Source of the DNA: Methanopyrus sp. SNP6
GTDB lineage: Archaea; JAADCQ01; Methanopyri; Methanopyrales; Methanopyraceae
Direction of reading: 5' to 3'
NCBI RefSeq assembly: GCF_002201895.1
Contig: NZ_CP019436.1
Span: 62,001 to 126,000, forward strand
Length of the DNA: 64,000 nucleotides
Below, in pieces: positions 38,973 to 47,814 of the stretch. The position numbers were made by a program, and so were the translations under genes. Position 1 is the first letter of the stretch. Every line of letters starts with the position of its first letter. The notes beneath the pieces were generated by a model. It worked only from the letters and a program-made list of their open reading frames with translations, did no database searches and had not been told where the DNA came from.

Positions 38973-39629
38973 TTGAACCTGAGAGTTCCCGACCGACTGC
39001 GCGACGTAGTGGAAGCCGGTGACGTCATAGCCCTCGGCGCTGAGTCGCTCCTGGTTCGGCACGACTGGCTCGGGCTCCCCGCCGTCTACAAGATCCGTCT
39101 CCCCAAACCCTACCGCCACCCGTCCTTGGACGAGCGCCTCCGTCGCCTCAGGACCCGACGAGAAGCCCGAGCGTTGATCAGATTACCCGAAATAGGCGTG
39201 CCGACTCCTACCCTATATGAGGTCGACTTAGACCTCAACCTGCTGATCATCGAGTACGTTCCCGGGAAAACTCTCAAGCAGGCAACCGAAAGTTCCTTCG
39301 ATTCGGACCGTTACCGGGAGTTGGGCAAACTCGTCGGGCGGATGCACGAGCACGGATTCGTCCACTACGACCTGACCACATCGAACGTCCTCGTGTCCGG
39401 TGACAACCTCTACATCATCGACCTGGGACTGAGCGAGGATTCCGACGACCCAGAAGACCATGCCGTAGACCTGCGCGTGTTCGAACGGTGTCTCGAGAGC
39501 TCCCACCCCGAAGCTAAGGAGAAGGCGTGGAAGGCTTTCCTGCGAGGCTACAGGGAAGAGAGGGAAGAAACCACCGACACTGTGCTCCGGGCCCTGGAGG
39601 GCCTCAAGTCCAGGGTCCGGTACATTTAA
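38973..39629 (+). CDS. Bud32 kinase/ATPase of the KEOPS complex
   Basis: Works with Kae1 in adding threonylcarbamoyl to A37 of tRNA. 218 aa minimal kinase: GAESLL (Gly loop), VYKIRLPKPYRHPSLDERL with the ATP lysine, the catalytic loop FVHYDLTTSNVLV, and the IIDLGLSEDS motif with the metal Asp. Not fused to Kae1, unlike in many euryarchaea; Kae1 lies 0.9 kb away beyond a minus-strand gene. TTG start; its end overlaps the convergent unknown gene by 4 nt. Confidence 0.93.
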   Translation: MNLRVPDRLRDVVEAGDVIALGAESLLVRHDWLGLPAVYKIRLPKPYRHPSLDERLRRLRTRREARALIRLPEIGVPTPTLYEVDLDLNLLIIEYVPGKTLKQATESSFDSDRYRELGKLVGRMHEHGFVHYDLTTSNVLVSGDNLYIIDLGLSEDSDDPEDHAVDLRVFERCLESSHPEAKEKAWKAFLRGYREEREETTDTVLRALEGLKSRVRYI

Positions 39630-40486
39630 ACCCTCGCCACCACGAGGCCACTTTTAACCTCGATCTCCCCACGTTCTTCGAGCTTTTTGAGGGCGATGTG
39701 CGTGACGTCGTACGGGACGCCGAACTGTGCGAACAAGAACTCGTAGACCTCGTCTTCGGGTACCCTGCCCCGATTCTGCAACCACACCAGCAAAGCACCG
39801 AGTACCTCAGACAGGCGCTCCGGCACGTGCATTAGTTCACCATCCTCTGTCATTTCTACCTCATCGCTCATCAGCGCCGAGTACAGGGCTTCGGAAAGTC
39901 TCTCACCGGAGTACCCTGACCATCGGAGTCTCATCACGAGGTCCCTCCAGTCTAGGCTCACCTCACGCTTGACTATCTGTACCACATCATTCGGAGTCAC
40001 CGGGCGGTCTCCCACCAGAAGGTCCTCCAGTGGTTCGGTGTCCGGCCACTCCGGGATCATTCCGAGCTTCGCCTCGAGAAACACTTCAGTCGCCGAACCG
40101 TAGTCCAGTTTAAGTGGGTCCTCAATAACTTCTAGGGGTAGCGTCTCCCACTCGGTCACTGCTAACCCGAGACTGTAGTGCTCACAGAATGCCGATACGG
40201 ACATCACTTCCTCCCTCGGCTCACGGGGAAAGACTACCAGAGCTCCCAAACCCAGTGCCTCCGCGTCACGTGCGATCTCGGCCAGTCCCTCTTCCCACTC
40301 CCCTAAGGCCGACATCGAAGCTAGATCACTGAGACCTCCGACGCATACCAGCGCGAAGCAGAAATCGTCCGAACGGACCACGAAGTCCAGCCGGTAGTCG
40401 CTGTCTACATCCTCCACGATGCAGCCCAGCTCCTCCAGTACGAACCTACAGTCCCGACGGAACATGGACAAGTTAAGATCCGTCAT
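39626..40486 (-). CDS. Uncharacterised protein with a C-terminal winged-helix-like part
   Basis: 286 aa, acidic. The N-terminal ~120 residues (CRFVLEELGCIVEDVD, YRLDFVVRSDDFCFALVCV, LGLGALVVFPRE) have the alternating pattern of a restriction-endonuclease-like fold, with D in LDFVV but no clear ExK. The C-terminal 80 residues (LGALLVWLQNRGRVPEDEVYEFLFAQFGVPYDVTHIALKKLEERG in outline) resemble a winged helix. It is wedged between bud32 and kae1 on the opposite strand. Not recognised. Confidence 0.55.
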   Translation of the reverse strand: MTDLNLSMFRRDCRFVLEELGCIVEDVDSDYRLDFVVRSDDFCFALVCVGGLSDLASMSALGEWEEGLAEIARDAEALGLGALVVFPREPREEVMSVSAFCEHYSLGLAVTEWETLPLEVIEDPLKLDYGSATEVFLEAKLGMIPEWPDTEPLEDLLVGDRPVTPNDVVQIVKREVSLDWRDLVMRLRWSGYSGERLSEALYSALMSDEVEMTEDGELMHVPERLSEVLGALLVWLQNRGRVPEDEVYEFLFAQFGVPYDVTHIALKKLEERGEIEVKSGLVVARV

Positions 40487-40516
40487 CGCACCTTTCCCCG
40501 CAGGCGGGGTGCCGTA

Positions 40517-41566
40517 ATGTCGACGATGATCTGTGTAGGTATAGAGTCTACGGCCGAGAAACTCGGCGTAGGTGTCGTGACGGACGATGGGGAGATACTG
40601 GCTAACGTGAAGGCCCAGTATGTCCCCCCTCCTGGTTCTGGAATATTACCCAGAGAGGCGGCTGAACATCACTCCAGAGAACTGCCGGAGCTCCTCGAAC
40701 GCGCGTTGAAGAACGCGGGAGTAGAACCCGAAGACATCGACCTAGTAGCTTACTCGCAAGGGCCTGGGCTGGGACCTTGCTTACGTGTCGGCGCCACCGC
40801 GGCCAGAACCCTGGCACTAGCGCTCGAGGTTCCCCTGGCACCGGTCAACCATTGCGTGGCCCACGTGGAGATAGGGAAGTTAGCGGCACGCCAGGACGGG
40901 CTCGACTTCGACGATCCGGTAACACTCTACGTGTCCGGAGGGAACACCCAGGTGCTGGCCCTCAAAGCCGGACGGTACCGGGTGTTCGGGGAAACCTTGG
41001 ACCTACCCGTTGGTAACATGCTGGACACCTTCTCCCGCAAGGTCGGACTCCCACATCCAGGTGGGCCCGAGATAGAACGCCTCGCCGAGAAGGGTGAGCC
41101 AGTAGAACTCCCTTACACTGTACGAGGCACCGACGTGTCGTTCTCAGGCCTTCTAACTGCGGCACTGCGGAGATATAAGCAGGGAGACAGGCTCGAGGAC
41201 GTGTGTGCAGGGCTTCAGGAGACAGCCTTCGCAATGCTGGTGGAGATAACGGAGCGTGCCGCGGCCCAGCTAGGCCGGGATGAGATCCTGCTCACGGGTG
41301 GGGTGGCCGCAAACCGCCGTCTCTCCGAGATGATACACGAAATGGCGGAAAGCCGCGGTGCGGAGGCGTATACGGTGCCCCAGGAACTGGCCGGAGACAA
41401 CGGAGCCATGATCGCTTGGACTGGGATCCTTGTCCACGAACACGGCCTCTCGATACCGCCAGATGAGATCCCGGAGAAGGCTATCGTCAAGCAACGATAC
41501 CGTGTAGACGAGGCGTCCGTCCCGTGGGCTGCCCATCCTTCCAGATCTGCCGATTCCCAAAGGTAG
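40517..41566 (+). CDS. kae1: Kae1, tRNA N6-threonylcarbamoyladenosine synthase subunit
   Basis: 349 aa catalytic KEOPS subunit. The ASKHA fold shows GIESTAEKLGVGVV, metal ligands H-x3-H in VNHCVAHVEIG, YVSGGNTQVLAL and the final DNGAMIAWTG with the Asp ligand. Ends in a short Ser/Arg-rich tail. Kinase domain is separate (Bud32). ATG start 40517; ATG 40526 is also in frame. A perfect GAGGAGGT ribosome site sits right after its stop. Confidence 0.96.
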   Translation: MSTMICVGIESTAEKLGVGVVTDDGEILANVKAQYVPPPGSGILPREAAEHHSRELPELLERALKNAGVEPEDIDLVAYSQGPGLGPCLRVGATAARTLALALEVPLAPVNHCVAHVEIGKLAARQDGLDFDDPVTLYVSGGNTQVLALKAGRYRVFGETLDLPVGNMLDTFSRKVGLPHPGGPEIERLAEKGEPVELPYTVRGTDVSFSGLLTAALRRYKQGDRLEDVCAGLQETAFAMLVEITERAAAQLGRDEILLTGGVAANRRLSEMIHEMAESRGAEAYTVPQELAGDNGAMIAWTGILVHEHGLSIPPDEIPEKAIVKQRYRVDEASVPWAAHPSRSADSQR

Positions 41567-41592
41567 AGGAGGTAGTTCATAGGACCCACGCC

Positions 41593-41877
41593 GTGGTGGT
41601 TGGAACGGTCCGTAAGACGACGGTGGATACCATCCTCCAGTGGAAATCAGTCTCACGAGCTCAGAGTTATGAGCTCGTAAAACGGATAAGACGGAGCACG
41701 ATCAAGCCGGGCTTAAGCACTCTTGTCTGGTTTCAGGCAGAACGTCGAGGCCGGAGGAGGCTCTCGTCACTAGCAATGTGTGTGGACCCATGCCGACCCC
41801 GCCTGTATGCACTCGTCCATTCCAGGAACGTCGAAAGTACGGATATCGAGTACGTCGAGCCCCGGTGCCCTGCCTAA
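41593..41877 (+). CDS. Small basic protein, hypothetical
   Basis: 94 aa in the frame open from inside kae1 to TAA 41875-41877; the first plausible start after kae1 is GTG 41593. Composition is coding-like: VVGTVRKTTVDTILQWKS, SYELVKRIRRSTIKPG, then CVDPCRPRLYALVHS. A strong GAGGAGGT at 41567-41574 has no start codon at proper distance, so either the start is farther than usual or it has been lost. No known family. Confidence 0.35.
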   Translation: MVVGTVRKTTVDTILQWKSVSRAQSYELVKRIRRSTIKPGLSTLVWFQAERRGRRRLSSLAMCVDPCRPRLYALVHSRNVESTDIEYVEPRCPA

Positions 41878-41945
41878 GTTCGAAGGGGTTCACCGTCCTC
41901 ACCCGGTCCCGGCCGTGAGCCAAGTCCCACCGCTAAACCGGCGAG

Positions 41946-42326
41946 ATGTCAGTGCGGGGAGACATAGTGAACTTCCGCCCGAACCTCTTCGGAGACCCTG
42001 TTGACAGAGACTATGAGATAACCCTCGTGCTGGTGGACGGCGGGTTGTGTCTGGGATCGACCAAGTTCGTGCTGCGACGCGTCGAACACGCCGAGACGAG
42101 AGAGAGCCCGTATGGGGAATCCGCGTACCGATGCGTGAAATCGGAGAAGCTCGACGCTCGCGAGTCGGTGGGGAGGAACTTGGTGACCACTTCCACGACA
42201 CCTACTCACGTCGCTCACGGCGGGAAACCTAAGTTCACGAGCTGTGATAGCTCGGAACGCAGCCAGGAAGTCCACCGTGCTGCACTGAAAGTTCTGTCTC
42301 GAGGGAACCCGGCGCCAGGTCAGTAA
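41946..42326 (+). CDS. Hypothetical protein, uncertain
   Basis: 126 codons from ATG 41946. The first ~80 codons have high GC at third positions and a protein-like order (GDIVNFRPNLFGDPVDRDYEI, TLVLVDGG, KFVLRRVEHAE), but the second half is less convincing. No good ribosome site. The stretch downstream to 42620 also has short coding-like pieces in changing frames, so this may be the front of a decayed gene. Confidence 0.3.
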   Translation: MSVRGDIVNFRPNLFGDPVDRDYEITLVLVDGGLCLGSTKFVLRRVEHAETRESPYGESAYRCVKSEKLDARESVGRNLVTTSTTPTHVAHGGKPKFTSCDSSERSQEVHRAALKVLSRGNPAPGQ

Positions 42327-42620
42327 TATCATCGGGTGGATCGAACGGGCCGAAACAACCAGACATGAATTACGGGTTTCGAAATCCTCGAGCGCAGGTC
42401 GGCCCAACTGGGGAAGCACGTGTCCCACACGATCGTGGGAACCTTCGTATACGAGCTTCCCTCTAAAGCTCCCAGACAGCGTCGGTGAGGTGGTCCTTCT
42501 CCGACGTTTATAGTGATGGAGTGGGGAGATTCAACACAGCGGGACTCGGACATCTCATCGAAGAGGCCGGATGAACTAAAACTGGACCACCGAGGCCGAC
42601 CGGGAGAGGGGGCAGCTTAA
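42327..42620. other. 294-bp stretch before serS: promoter and possible gene remnant
   Basis: A coding-like run without a start (TGFEILERRSAQLGK to a TGA near 42489) and a small hairpin CCCAC/GTGGG (about 42424-42439) are visible. TATA-like elements are CGTTTATAG (42505-42513) and AACTAAAAC (about 42574-42582); the second is well placed for serS. Confidence 0.35.
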
Positions 42621-44204
42621 GTGGAGCTGGAGTTCTCGGCTGAGGTCGAGCTCACTCTCTCGCGTGAAGTCGACCCCGACGAGATCGAGCCTACGGTTGA
42701 GGAGTTCGTCAAAGAGGCTAACGAGGATCTCCTCCAGCGAGGTGTCCCAACTGGGGAGGAGGGGGCCAAGATTGAGGGTTATCGAGTACTCGAGGATATA
42801 ATCGAGATGGAGATAACCGGAACGAGGTACCTACGTCCTCACGAAGCCGCTATGAGGGTCCGTAAGCGACTTGCCGAACGTCTCGGAAGGGAGCACCGGA
42901 TCGGCGTTCGCGACCTGAAGATCCCTCGGTACGAGGTCGTGTTCCGGTTCGATCGTGAAGTTACGCGGGACGACGTCGGGTACGTACCAGTAGCCGACGA
43001 CGTGGTAGTGGAGGACGGGACCGTACGGCTGACGTTCCAAGACGTCGACGAGGAAATGCTCCGCCGACACGTCATCGACCGGGTGATACGGTTAGTAGCT
43101 TGGGCAGTCGAGGAGAGATCGGAGCTAGTGGAGCGCGTCACCAAGGTCGAACCAGGTACCGTGGTGGATGAGAGCGGTCCGCGAGAGATTCGGTTCGATG
43201 GGGACGTCACCGAAGAGGCGCGTCGACGGGGTTGGGTGAAGGAGTTCCCCGGCCGCGGACAGTGGATTTACAACCCCCCGATGGCCGCCCTGTTCGAAGT
43301 TCTCCGTGACTTTCTTCTGGAGCGTGTGACGCGTAAGTTGGGCTTCGAGCCCGTCCTGTTCCCGAAGCTGGTCCCATTGGAAACTATGTTCCGGATGCGT
43401 TACCTTCACGGTCTACCCGACGGTATGTACTACGTGTGTCCCCCGAAGCGTGACCCGGAGTTGTTCGACGACTTCAAGCGGGAGCTTTACGTGTGGGGAG
43501 AGCTCAACGAGAGGATTCTCGGATCGTTGAGGGAGAAGCTCCGCGATCCCGGATACGTTCTGGCACCCGCCCAGTGTGAGCCGTTCTACGAGCTGCTGCG
43601 GGACGAGGTAGTGGACCCCGAGCGACTCCCGATCAAGCTTTACGACTGCAGCGGTTGGACGTACCGATGGGAGGGTGGTGCAGCAAAGGGTCTGGAACGC
43701 GTAAACGAGTTCCAACGGATCGAGCACGTATGGATCGCCGAGCCGGAGGAGGCGGAGAGGATCCGAGAGGAGTTACTGGAAGCTACCAAACGTGTCGCGG
43801 AGGAGCTGGAGCTCGAGTGGAAGGTAGTCGTATCAGACGATCCTTTCTACCTAGAAGGTCGGCTGCTGGAGGATCGAAACATCGAACTCCCAGACGTACC
43901 GTCGTACGAGTTTGAAGTCTACTTACCGTTCAAGGGAGAGCGATCGTCGAAAGAAGCCTGGATTTCTGTGGGTTCGTTCAACGTGCACGGCGAACACTTC
44001 GTCGATGGTTTCAACGTGAAGGAGAAGTCTGGAAGGACATTGTTCACGGGCTGTGCGGGTTTGGGTGTCACCCGATGGATGGTTGGGTTACTGGCCCAAC
44101 ACGGGTTCGAACCTGAGGAGTGGCCGGAGCCTATCCTTGAGAGGATCGATGAGAGGTTCGGTGGGTTACCCGAGGTACCGAAGACACTAACCTGGCCGAA
44201 GTAG
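42621..44204 (+). CDS. serS: Type-2 (methanogen-type) seryl-tRNA synthetase
   Basis: 527 aa. Class II synthetase of the rare form confined to methanogenic archaea. The N-terminal ~165 residues are the tRNA-binding domain of this type, not a coiled coil. Motif 2 is seen near YDCSGWTYRWEGGAAKGLERVNEFQRIEHVW, motif 3 at GCAGLGVTRWMVG, and zinc ligands at the conserved Cys in APAQCEPFYELL, the Glu of RIEHVW and the Cys of TGCAGLG. GTG start behind GAGAGGGGG. Confidence 0.95.
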   Translation: MELEFSAEVELTLSREVDPDEIEPTVEEFVKEANEDLLQRGVPTGEEGAKIEGYRVLEDIIEMEITGTRYLRPHEAAMRVRKRLAERLGREHRIGVRDLKIPRYEVVFRFDREVTRDDVGYVPVADDVVVEDGTVRLTFQDVDEEMLRRHVIDRVIRLVAWAVEERSELVERVTKVEPGTVVDESGPREIRFDGDVTEEARRRGWVKEFPGRGQWIYNPPMAALFEVLRDFLLERVTRKLGFEPVLFPKLVPLETMFRMRYLHGLPDGMYYVCPPKRDPELFDDFKRELYVWGELNERILGSLREKLRDPGYVLAPAQCEPFYELLRDEVVDPERLPIKLYDCSGWTYRWEGGAAKGLERVNEFQRIEHVWIAEPEEAERIREELLEATKRVAEELELEWKVVVSDDPFYLEGRLLEDRNIELPDVPSYEFEVYLPFKGERSSKEAWISVGSFNVHGEHFVDGFNVKEKSGRTLFTGCAGLGVTRWMVGLLAQHGFEPEEWPEPILERIDERFGGLPEVPKTLTWPK

Positions 44205-44261
44205 TCCGATCCCGATCCTTTTTTCAACGGCGCCTTCCGGCGGGCCTGGGGGCTTGCGAGC

Positions 44262-44897
44262 TTGGTCAGAGACAAGTGGAAGGACAAGGTGTGGTACACG
44301 ATCCTCGCGCCGGATATGTTCGACAATGTAGAGGTAGGTGAGACGCCCGCCGATGATCCGGAGAAGGTAATCGGTCGAGTGCTCGAAACTACCCTAGGTG
44401 ACGTCTTAGACGACATTACTAAGCATCACATCAAAGTGTTCTTCCGCATTTACGACGTCGAGGGGACGACCGCGTACTCCAAGTTCGAAGGACATAGACT
44501 TATGCGCGACTACGTTCGCAGCCTGGTGAGACGCGGAACGAGCAGGATCGACGGTGTCATCGACGTCGTCACCAAGGACGGGTATAAGGTACGCGTCGCG
44601 GGACTAGCGTTCACGACGCGACGCGCCAAAACCTCCCAGCAGCGGGCCATCAGGAAGGAGATGTTCAAGGTGGTCGAAGAGAACGCGAAGGAGTGCGACT
44701 TCGACGAGTTCATCCGCAGGTGCCTGTCGATCAGCGAAGAGGAGAGCATCCCGGAGCAGATTAAGGAGGCAGGTCGTAAGATCTACCCGATCCGGCAGGC
44801 CGAGATCAGGAAGACGGAGGTCCTGGAAGAGCCGAACGGCCTACCACCGTACGAGGCAGTGGGGGACAGGGCCACCCCGGAACTGGCCAGCTACTGA
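44262..44897 (+). CDS. rps3ae: Ribosomal protein S3ae (eS1)
   Basis: 211 aa small-subunit protein. WKDKVWYTILAPDMFDN, GRVLETTLGDVLDD, and SKFEGHRLMRDYVRSLVRRGTSRIDG are standard for eS1. TTG start with GGGGGC upstream. A T6 run at 44219-44224 just before it may end the serS transcript. Confidence 0.95.
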   Translation: MVRDKWKDKVWYTILAPDMFDNVEVGETPADDPEKVIGRVLETTLGDVLDDITKHHIKVFFRIYDVEGTTAYSKFEGHRLMRDYVRSLVRRGTSRIDGVIDVVTKDGYKVRVAGLAFTTRRAKTSQQRAIRKEMFKVVEENAKECDFDEFIRRCLSISEEESIPEQIKEAGRKIYPIRQAEIRKTEVLEEPNGLPPYEAVGDRATPELASY

Positions 44898-44932
44898 GCC
44901 TCCCTCCGCAACGGTCTTCGGGCGCGTGCGAG

Positions 44933-45976
44933 ATGTTCCTAGTGAAAACGCAACGAAACCTGGAGAATGTGGCGGCAGCGAGAATCGAGGAAGAAACCGG
45001 GGCCGAGACCGAGCCAAGGCCCTTCGGTTACCTCGGACTGGTTATCGTTACGGGACATGTTACTAAGGAGGAACTCGAGAGTATCCAAGAGGTAGAGCGA
45101 GCTATACCGGTAGAAGCCGAGTGCCGCGCGGATCCGAAGGAGATTGCCGAAACCGCGGCCGAACTGGCGAAGACCAAAATTTCGGAGGACGAGACCTTCG
45201 CGGTTAGGACTATCCGTAGGGGTAAGCACGACTTCACCAGCGTCGACGTTAACGTCGAGGCCGGTGACGCGGTCCGGGAGGTTACCGGCGCCTCCGTGGA
45301 CCTAGATGATCCCGATAAGATAGTATGGGTCGAGATAATCAGGGACCGGGCGTACCTGGCGGTCCTACACGGCGAGGAGGAGTGGAAGAAGTTACCTCCA
45401 GGGAAACCCGAGGCCGATCCGCTGCTGGCCAAGGTGGAGTTGGCGCAGATACCCTATCTCGGGGACCCACGAGCCGCCTATTCCATGGGTGAACGGATCG
45501 GACGAGCGGTTCAGGGGTTCGAATTGAAGTCGTACATCGTCACCCCATACGAACCTGTGAACGCCGTCGAATTACTACACTTTTTGCGGGGCCTACGGGA
45601 CGGAGTGAAATCCAGGATGGAAGTACAGCGAGAATCGTACGGGCGGAAGTTCCGACGGACGGAACTGCTAGTCTACGACCTTTACCAGCTGGTACGGATG
45701 AAGCGGGACGCTCCGATCGTTGGAACGGATCCGAAGGGCGAGCCGTACACGAAGGTTCGGGAGGAACTGGGGGAAACACTCCGAGAAGCTGACGAGGTGG
45801 TCGTGCTGGCGGGATCGCGGGTAGGGCTACCGCGGGGAGTGTTGAGAACCTGTGACTTCGTCGTGGACCTATGCCCGGGGGTAACGTTCGCGACAGAACA
45901 CGTCGTGCCTTCCGTCGTGACGGCGCTGGTTGACTCTTACCTGGAGGTCGAGGGGGAAGAGGATCGAGAGGAATGA
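44933..45976 (+). CDS. THUMP-SPOUT RNA methylase-like protein
   Basis: 347 aa. Residues ~1-60 form a small lead domain, ~65-165 a THUMP RNA-binding domain (KISEDETFAVRTIRRGKHDFTSVDVN, VNVEAGDAV, DRAYLAVL). The C-terminal half fits a SPOUT fold: YIVTPYEPVNAVELLHFL, a middle Arg-rich helix, then VVLAGSRVGLPRG and DLCPGVTFATEHVVPSVVTALV where the knot binds SAM. Such proteins are annotated in methanogens as SPOUT family RNA methylases with unknown target. ATG start. Confidence 0.75.
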   Translation: MFLVKTQRNLENVAAARIEEETGAETEPRPFGYLGLVIVTGHVTKEELESIQEVERAIPVEAECRADPKEIAETAAELAKTKISEDETFAVRTIRRGKHDFTSVDVNVEAGDAVREVTGASVDLDDPDKIVWVEIIRDRAYLAVLHGEEEWKKLPPGKPEADPLLAKVELAQIPYLGDPRAAYSMGERIGRAVQGFELKSYIVTPYEPVNAVELLHFLRGLRDGVKSRMEVQRESYGRKFRRTELLVYDLYQLVRMKRDAPIVGTDPKGEPYTKVREELGETLREADEVVVLAGSRVGLPRGVLRTCDFVVDLCPGVTFATEHVVPSVVTALVDSYLEVEGEEDREE

Positions 45977-46197
45977 ACGTTGAATGCAGTGAATATAGCG
46001 TCTTTTTGAACGACACCGAGCTCGATAGGAAGTAACCACACAGAACACGCAGGGATGAGTAGGATCCAATCCGAAGACATCGACTCGTTGTTGAATACGT
46101 AGAACCGTAACGTCTTAACCTCGAGAGATGAAGTCATCGTGTCCACCGCACTCACAGGGAAACGCTCGATGGCATACTTGGGTGATAGTTCGAACAT
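45937..46197 (-). CDS. Possible small protein opposite the THUMP-SPOUT gene end
   Basis: 86 codons from ATG 46195-46197, which has GGGTGGAGAGG just upstream on the minus strand. It reads FELSPKYAIERFPVSAVD, then a hydrophobic segment (SDWILLIPACSVWLLPIELGVV) that could be one membrane helix, and ends in a Ser/Arg-rich tail lying inside the end of the opposite gene (40-bp overlap). The region 45977-46318 has no other candidate. Evidence is the ribosome site and composition only. Confidence 0.35.
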   Translation of the reverse strand: MFELSPKYAIERFPVSAVDTMTSSLEVKTLRFYVFNNESMSSDWILLIPACSVWLLPIELGVVQKDAIFTAFNVHSSRSSSPSTSR

Positions 46198-46363
46198 CGA
46201 TCCTCTCCACCCTCGAACCCCCTTGCCAGAGGCCCAGTTCGATACGAGAGAATTCTTTCGACGGTAGACCTTCGACGGACCGAGAAACCGCGGGGGTTCA
46301 GCGTGCCGTGTACCTACTGTGACGCGCGTGAACTGCACAGGCGACTCACCGGGGGCGTTGCCG

Positions 46364-47143
46364 TTGGAAGTTGTAGGCGTGGTACACTTACCGCCTCTAC
46401 CAGGGTCTCCGAGGGCCAAGTCCATCGAGGAGGTAGTTGAACGAGCCCGCCGGGATGCAGCGCGTCTTGAAGACGGTGGTGTCGACGCGGTCCTCGTTGA
46501 GAACTTCGGAGACGCTCCATATTACCCAGATGACGTGCCTAAGATTACCGTCGCCTGTATGACCAGGGCGGTGGCCGAGGTCGTAGATACCGTGAGCGTC
46601 CCCGTCGGCGTGAACGTGCTACGCAATGACGGTGTAGCGGCTGTCGACGTGTGTGCTGCGACCGGCGCCTCCTTCATCCGTGTTAATGCGTACGTGGAGG
46701 TCGTCGCTACGGATCAGGGCGTCCTCCAACCAATCGCACATATGGTCTGGCGCGAGATCGACCGACTCGGAGTGAACGTCGAGGTATACGCTGATATCAG
46801 AGTGAAGCACGGACGACCCCTGGACGACAGGCCTGTCGAAGAGGTCGCACGGGACGCTGTGGAGCGAGGATTAGCCGACGCTGTGATAGTCACTGGTTCC
46901 GCCACCGGGTCACCTCCACGGCCTGAAGAGGTGCGCAAGGTCTCCAGGGTCGTCGATCGAGTTCTGGTGGGTAGTGGCGTGACTCCGGAAAACGCTCACG
47001 TTTTCCTCCGAGCCGGGGCGACGGGTTTCATAGTGGGGACATACTTCAAGAAGAACGGGATCACCGAGAACCCCGTAGACGTGGACCGAGTGCGCGAGCT
47101 GGTGCGGTCCATCCGACGCTCAGGGGTAGAACGCTGGCCTTGA
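46364..47143 (+). CDS. BtpA/SgcQ family TIM-barrel protein
   Basis: 259 aa. Diagnostic start VVGVVHLPPLPGSPRA, then DAVLVENFGDAPYYPDDVPK, PVGVNVLRNDGVAAVDV, VYADIRVKHG, TGSATGSPPRPEEV and VGSGVTPENAHVFLRAGATGFIVGTYFKKNG. BtpA is linked to photosystem I in cyanobacteria; the archaeal role is unknown, probably a sugar- or nucleoside-phosphate enzyme. TTG 46364 is favoured by GGGGGCG upstream; a GTG at 46319 is open. Its stop overlaps the next start (TTGA). Confidence 0.85.
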   Translation: MEVVGVVHLPPLPGSPRAKSIEEVVERARRDAARLEDGGVDAVLVENFGDAPYYPDDVPKITVACMTRAVAEVVDTVSVPVGVNVLRNDGVAAVDVCAATGASFIRVNAYVEVVATDQGVLQPIAHMVWREIDRLGVNVEVYADIRVKHGRPLDDRPVEEVARDAVERGLADAVIVTGSATGSPPRPEEVRKVSRVVDRVLVGSGVTPENAHVFLRAGATGFIVGTYFKKNGITENPVDVDRVRELVRSIRRSGVERWP

Positions 47144-47814
47144 TACAGAAGAGGCTAAACCGTAGGGAGCTCGAATGGGTGAGGAAGAGGGTGGCACGTG
47201 AGGCGGCTAGACTCCTCTACGAGGGTGCCGTCGACGAGTATATCGACGCAAAGAGACTGGCCGCTAGGCGCCTAGGTGTCGATGTGATGCCGTCCAACCG
47301 TGAAGTCGCGATAGAACTAGACCGAATCGGAGACGAGCTTGAAGGTGAGGAGAAGTTGCGCCGGTTGAAGAGGCTAAGGGAAGAGGCACTCGAAGTTATG
47401 GAGGCCATAGAGGACTTGGAGCCGCGGCTGATTGGAAGTGTGTGGCGTGGAAATATCAAACGGGAAAGTGACATCGATATCGCTGTTCTGGGGACGACGG
47501 ATCCCGAAGAGGTCATCGAACGCTTGAAGGAAGCCGGGATCGAAGTGTTGGACGTGGATGAAGTGGTTATTACGGAGCGCGGTGGGAAACCTCTTGACAT
47601 CCCGGAGCACTACGTCAACATCAAAATCAGAACCCCGGGCGGCGAGAAAGCCGAAATCGGTGTCACCGTTAGCAGTCCGGAGCTGGAGCGTAAAGGGCGT
47701 GTAGACCTCGGGAGGTGTGACTTCTTCGGGGACAAAATCACGGGATTGAGCGTAGAAGAGCTACGGAAACTGCTTCAAGAGGATCCTTACCGGAAGTTCA
47801 TACCTCAAGGTTGA
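47140..47814 (+). CDS. Nucleotidyltransferase-domain protein
   Basis: 224 aa. An N-terminal Arg-rich helical segment of ~100 residues precedes a minimal nucleotidyltransferase domain: GSVWRGNIKRESDIDIAVLG gives the G-S and D-x-D metal site, and the third Asp or Glu may be in KAEIGVTV. Helices before and after suggest binding to RNA or a partner. It is translationally coupled to the BtpA-like gene. Exact substrate unknown. Confidence 0.7.
   Translation: MIQKRLNRRELEWVRKRVAREAARLLYEGAVDEYIDAKRLAARRLGVDVMPSNREVAIELDRIGDELEGEEKLRRLKRLREEALEVMEAIEDLEPRLIGSVWRGNIKRESDIDIAVLGTTDPEEVIERLKEAGIEVLDVDEVVITERGGKPLDIPEHYVNIKIRTPGGEKAEIGVTVSSPELERKGRVDLGRCDFFGDKITGLSVEELRKLLQEDPYRKFIPQG

Noticed and set aside
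41899-42428. Minus-strand ORFs (100 and 159 codons) between kae1 and serS
   Set aside because: The plus-strand frame at 41946 has better codon composition, and the minus frames lack ribosome sites.
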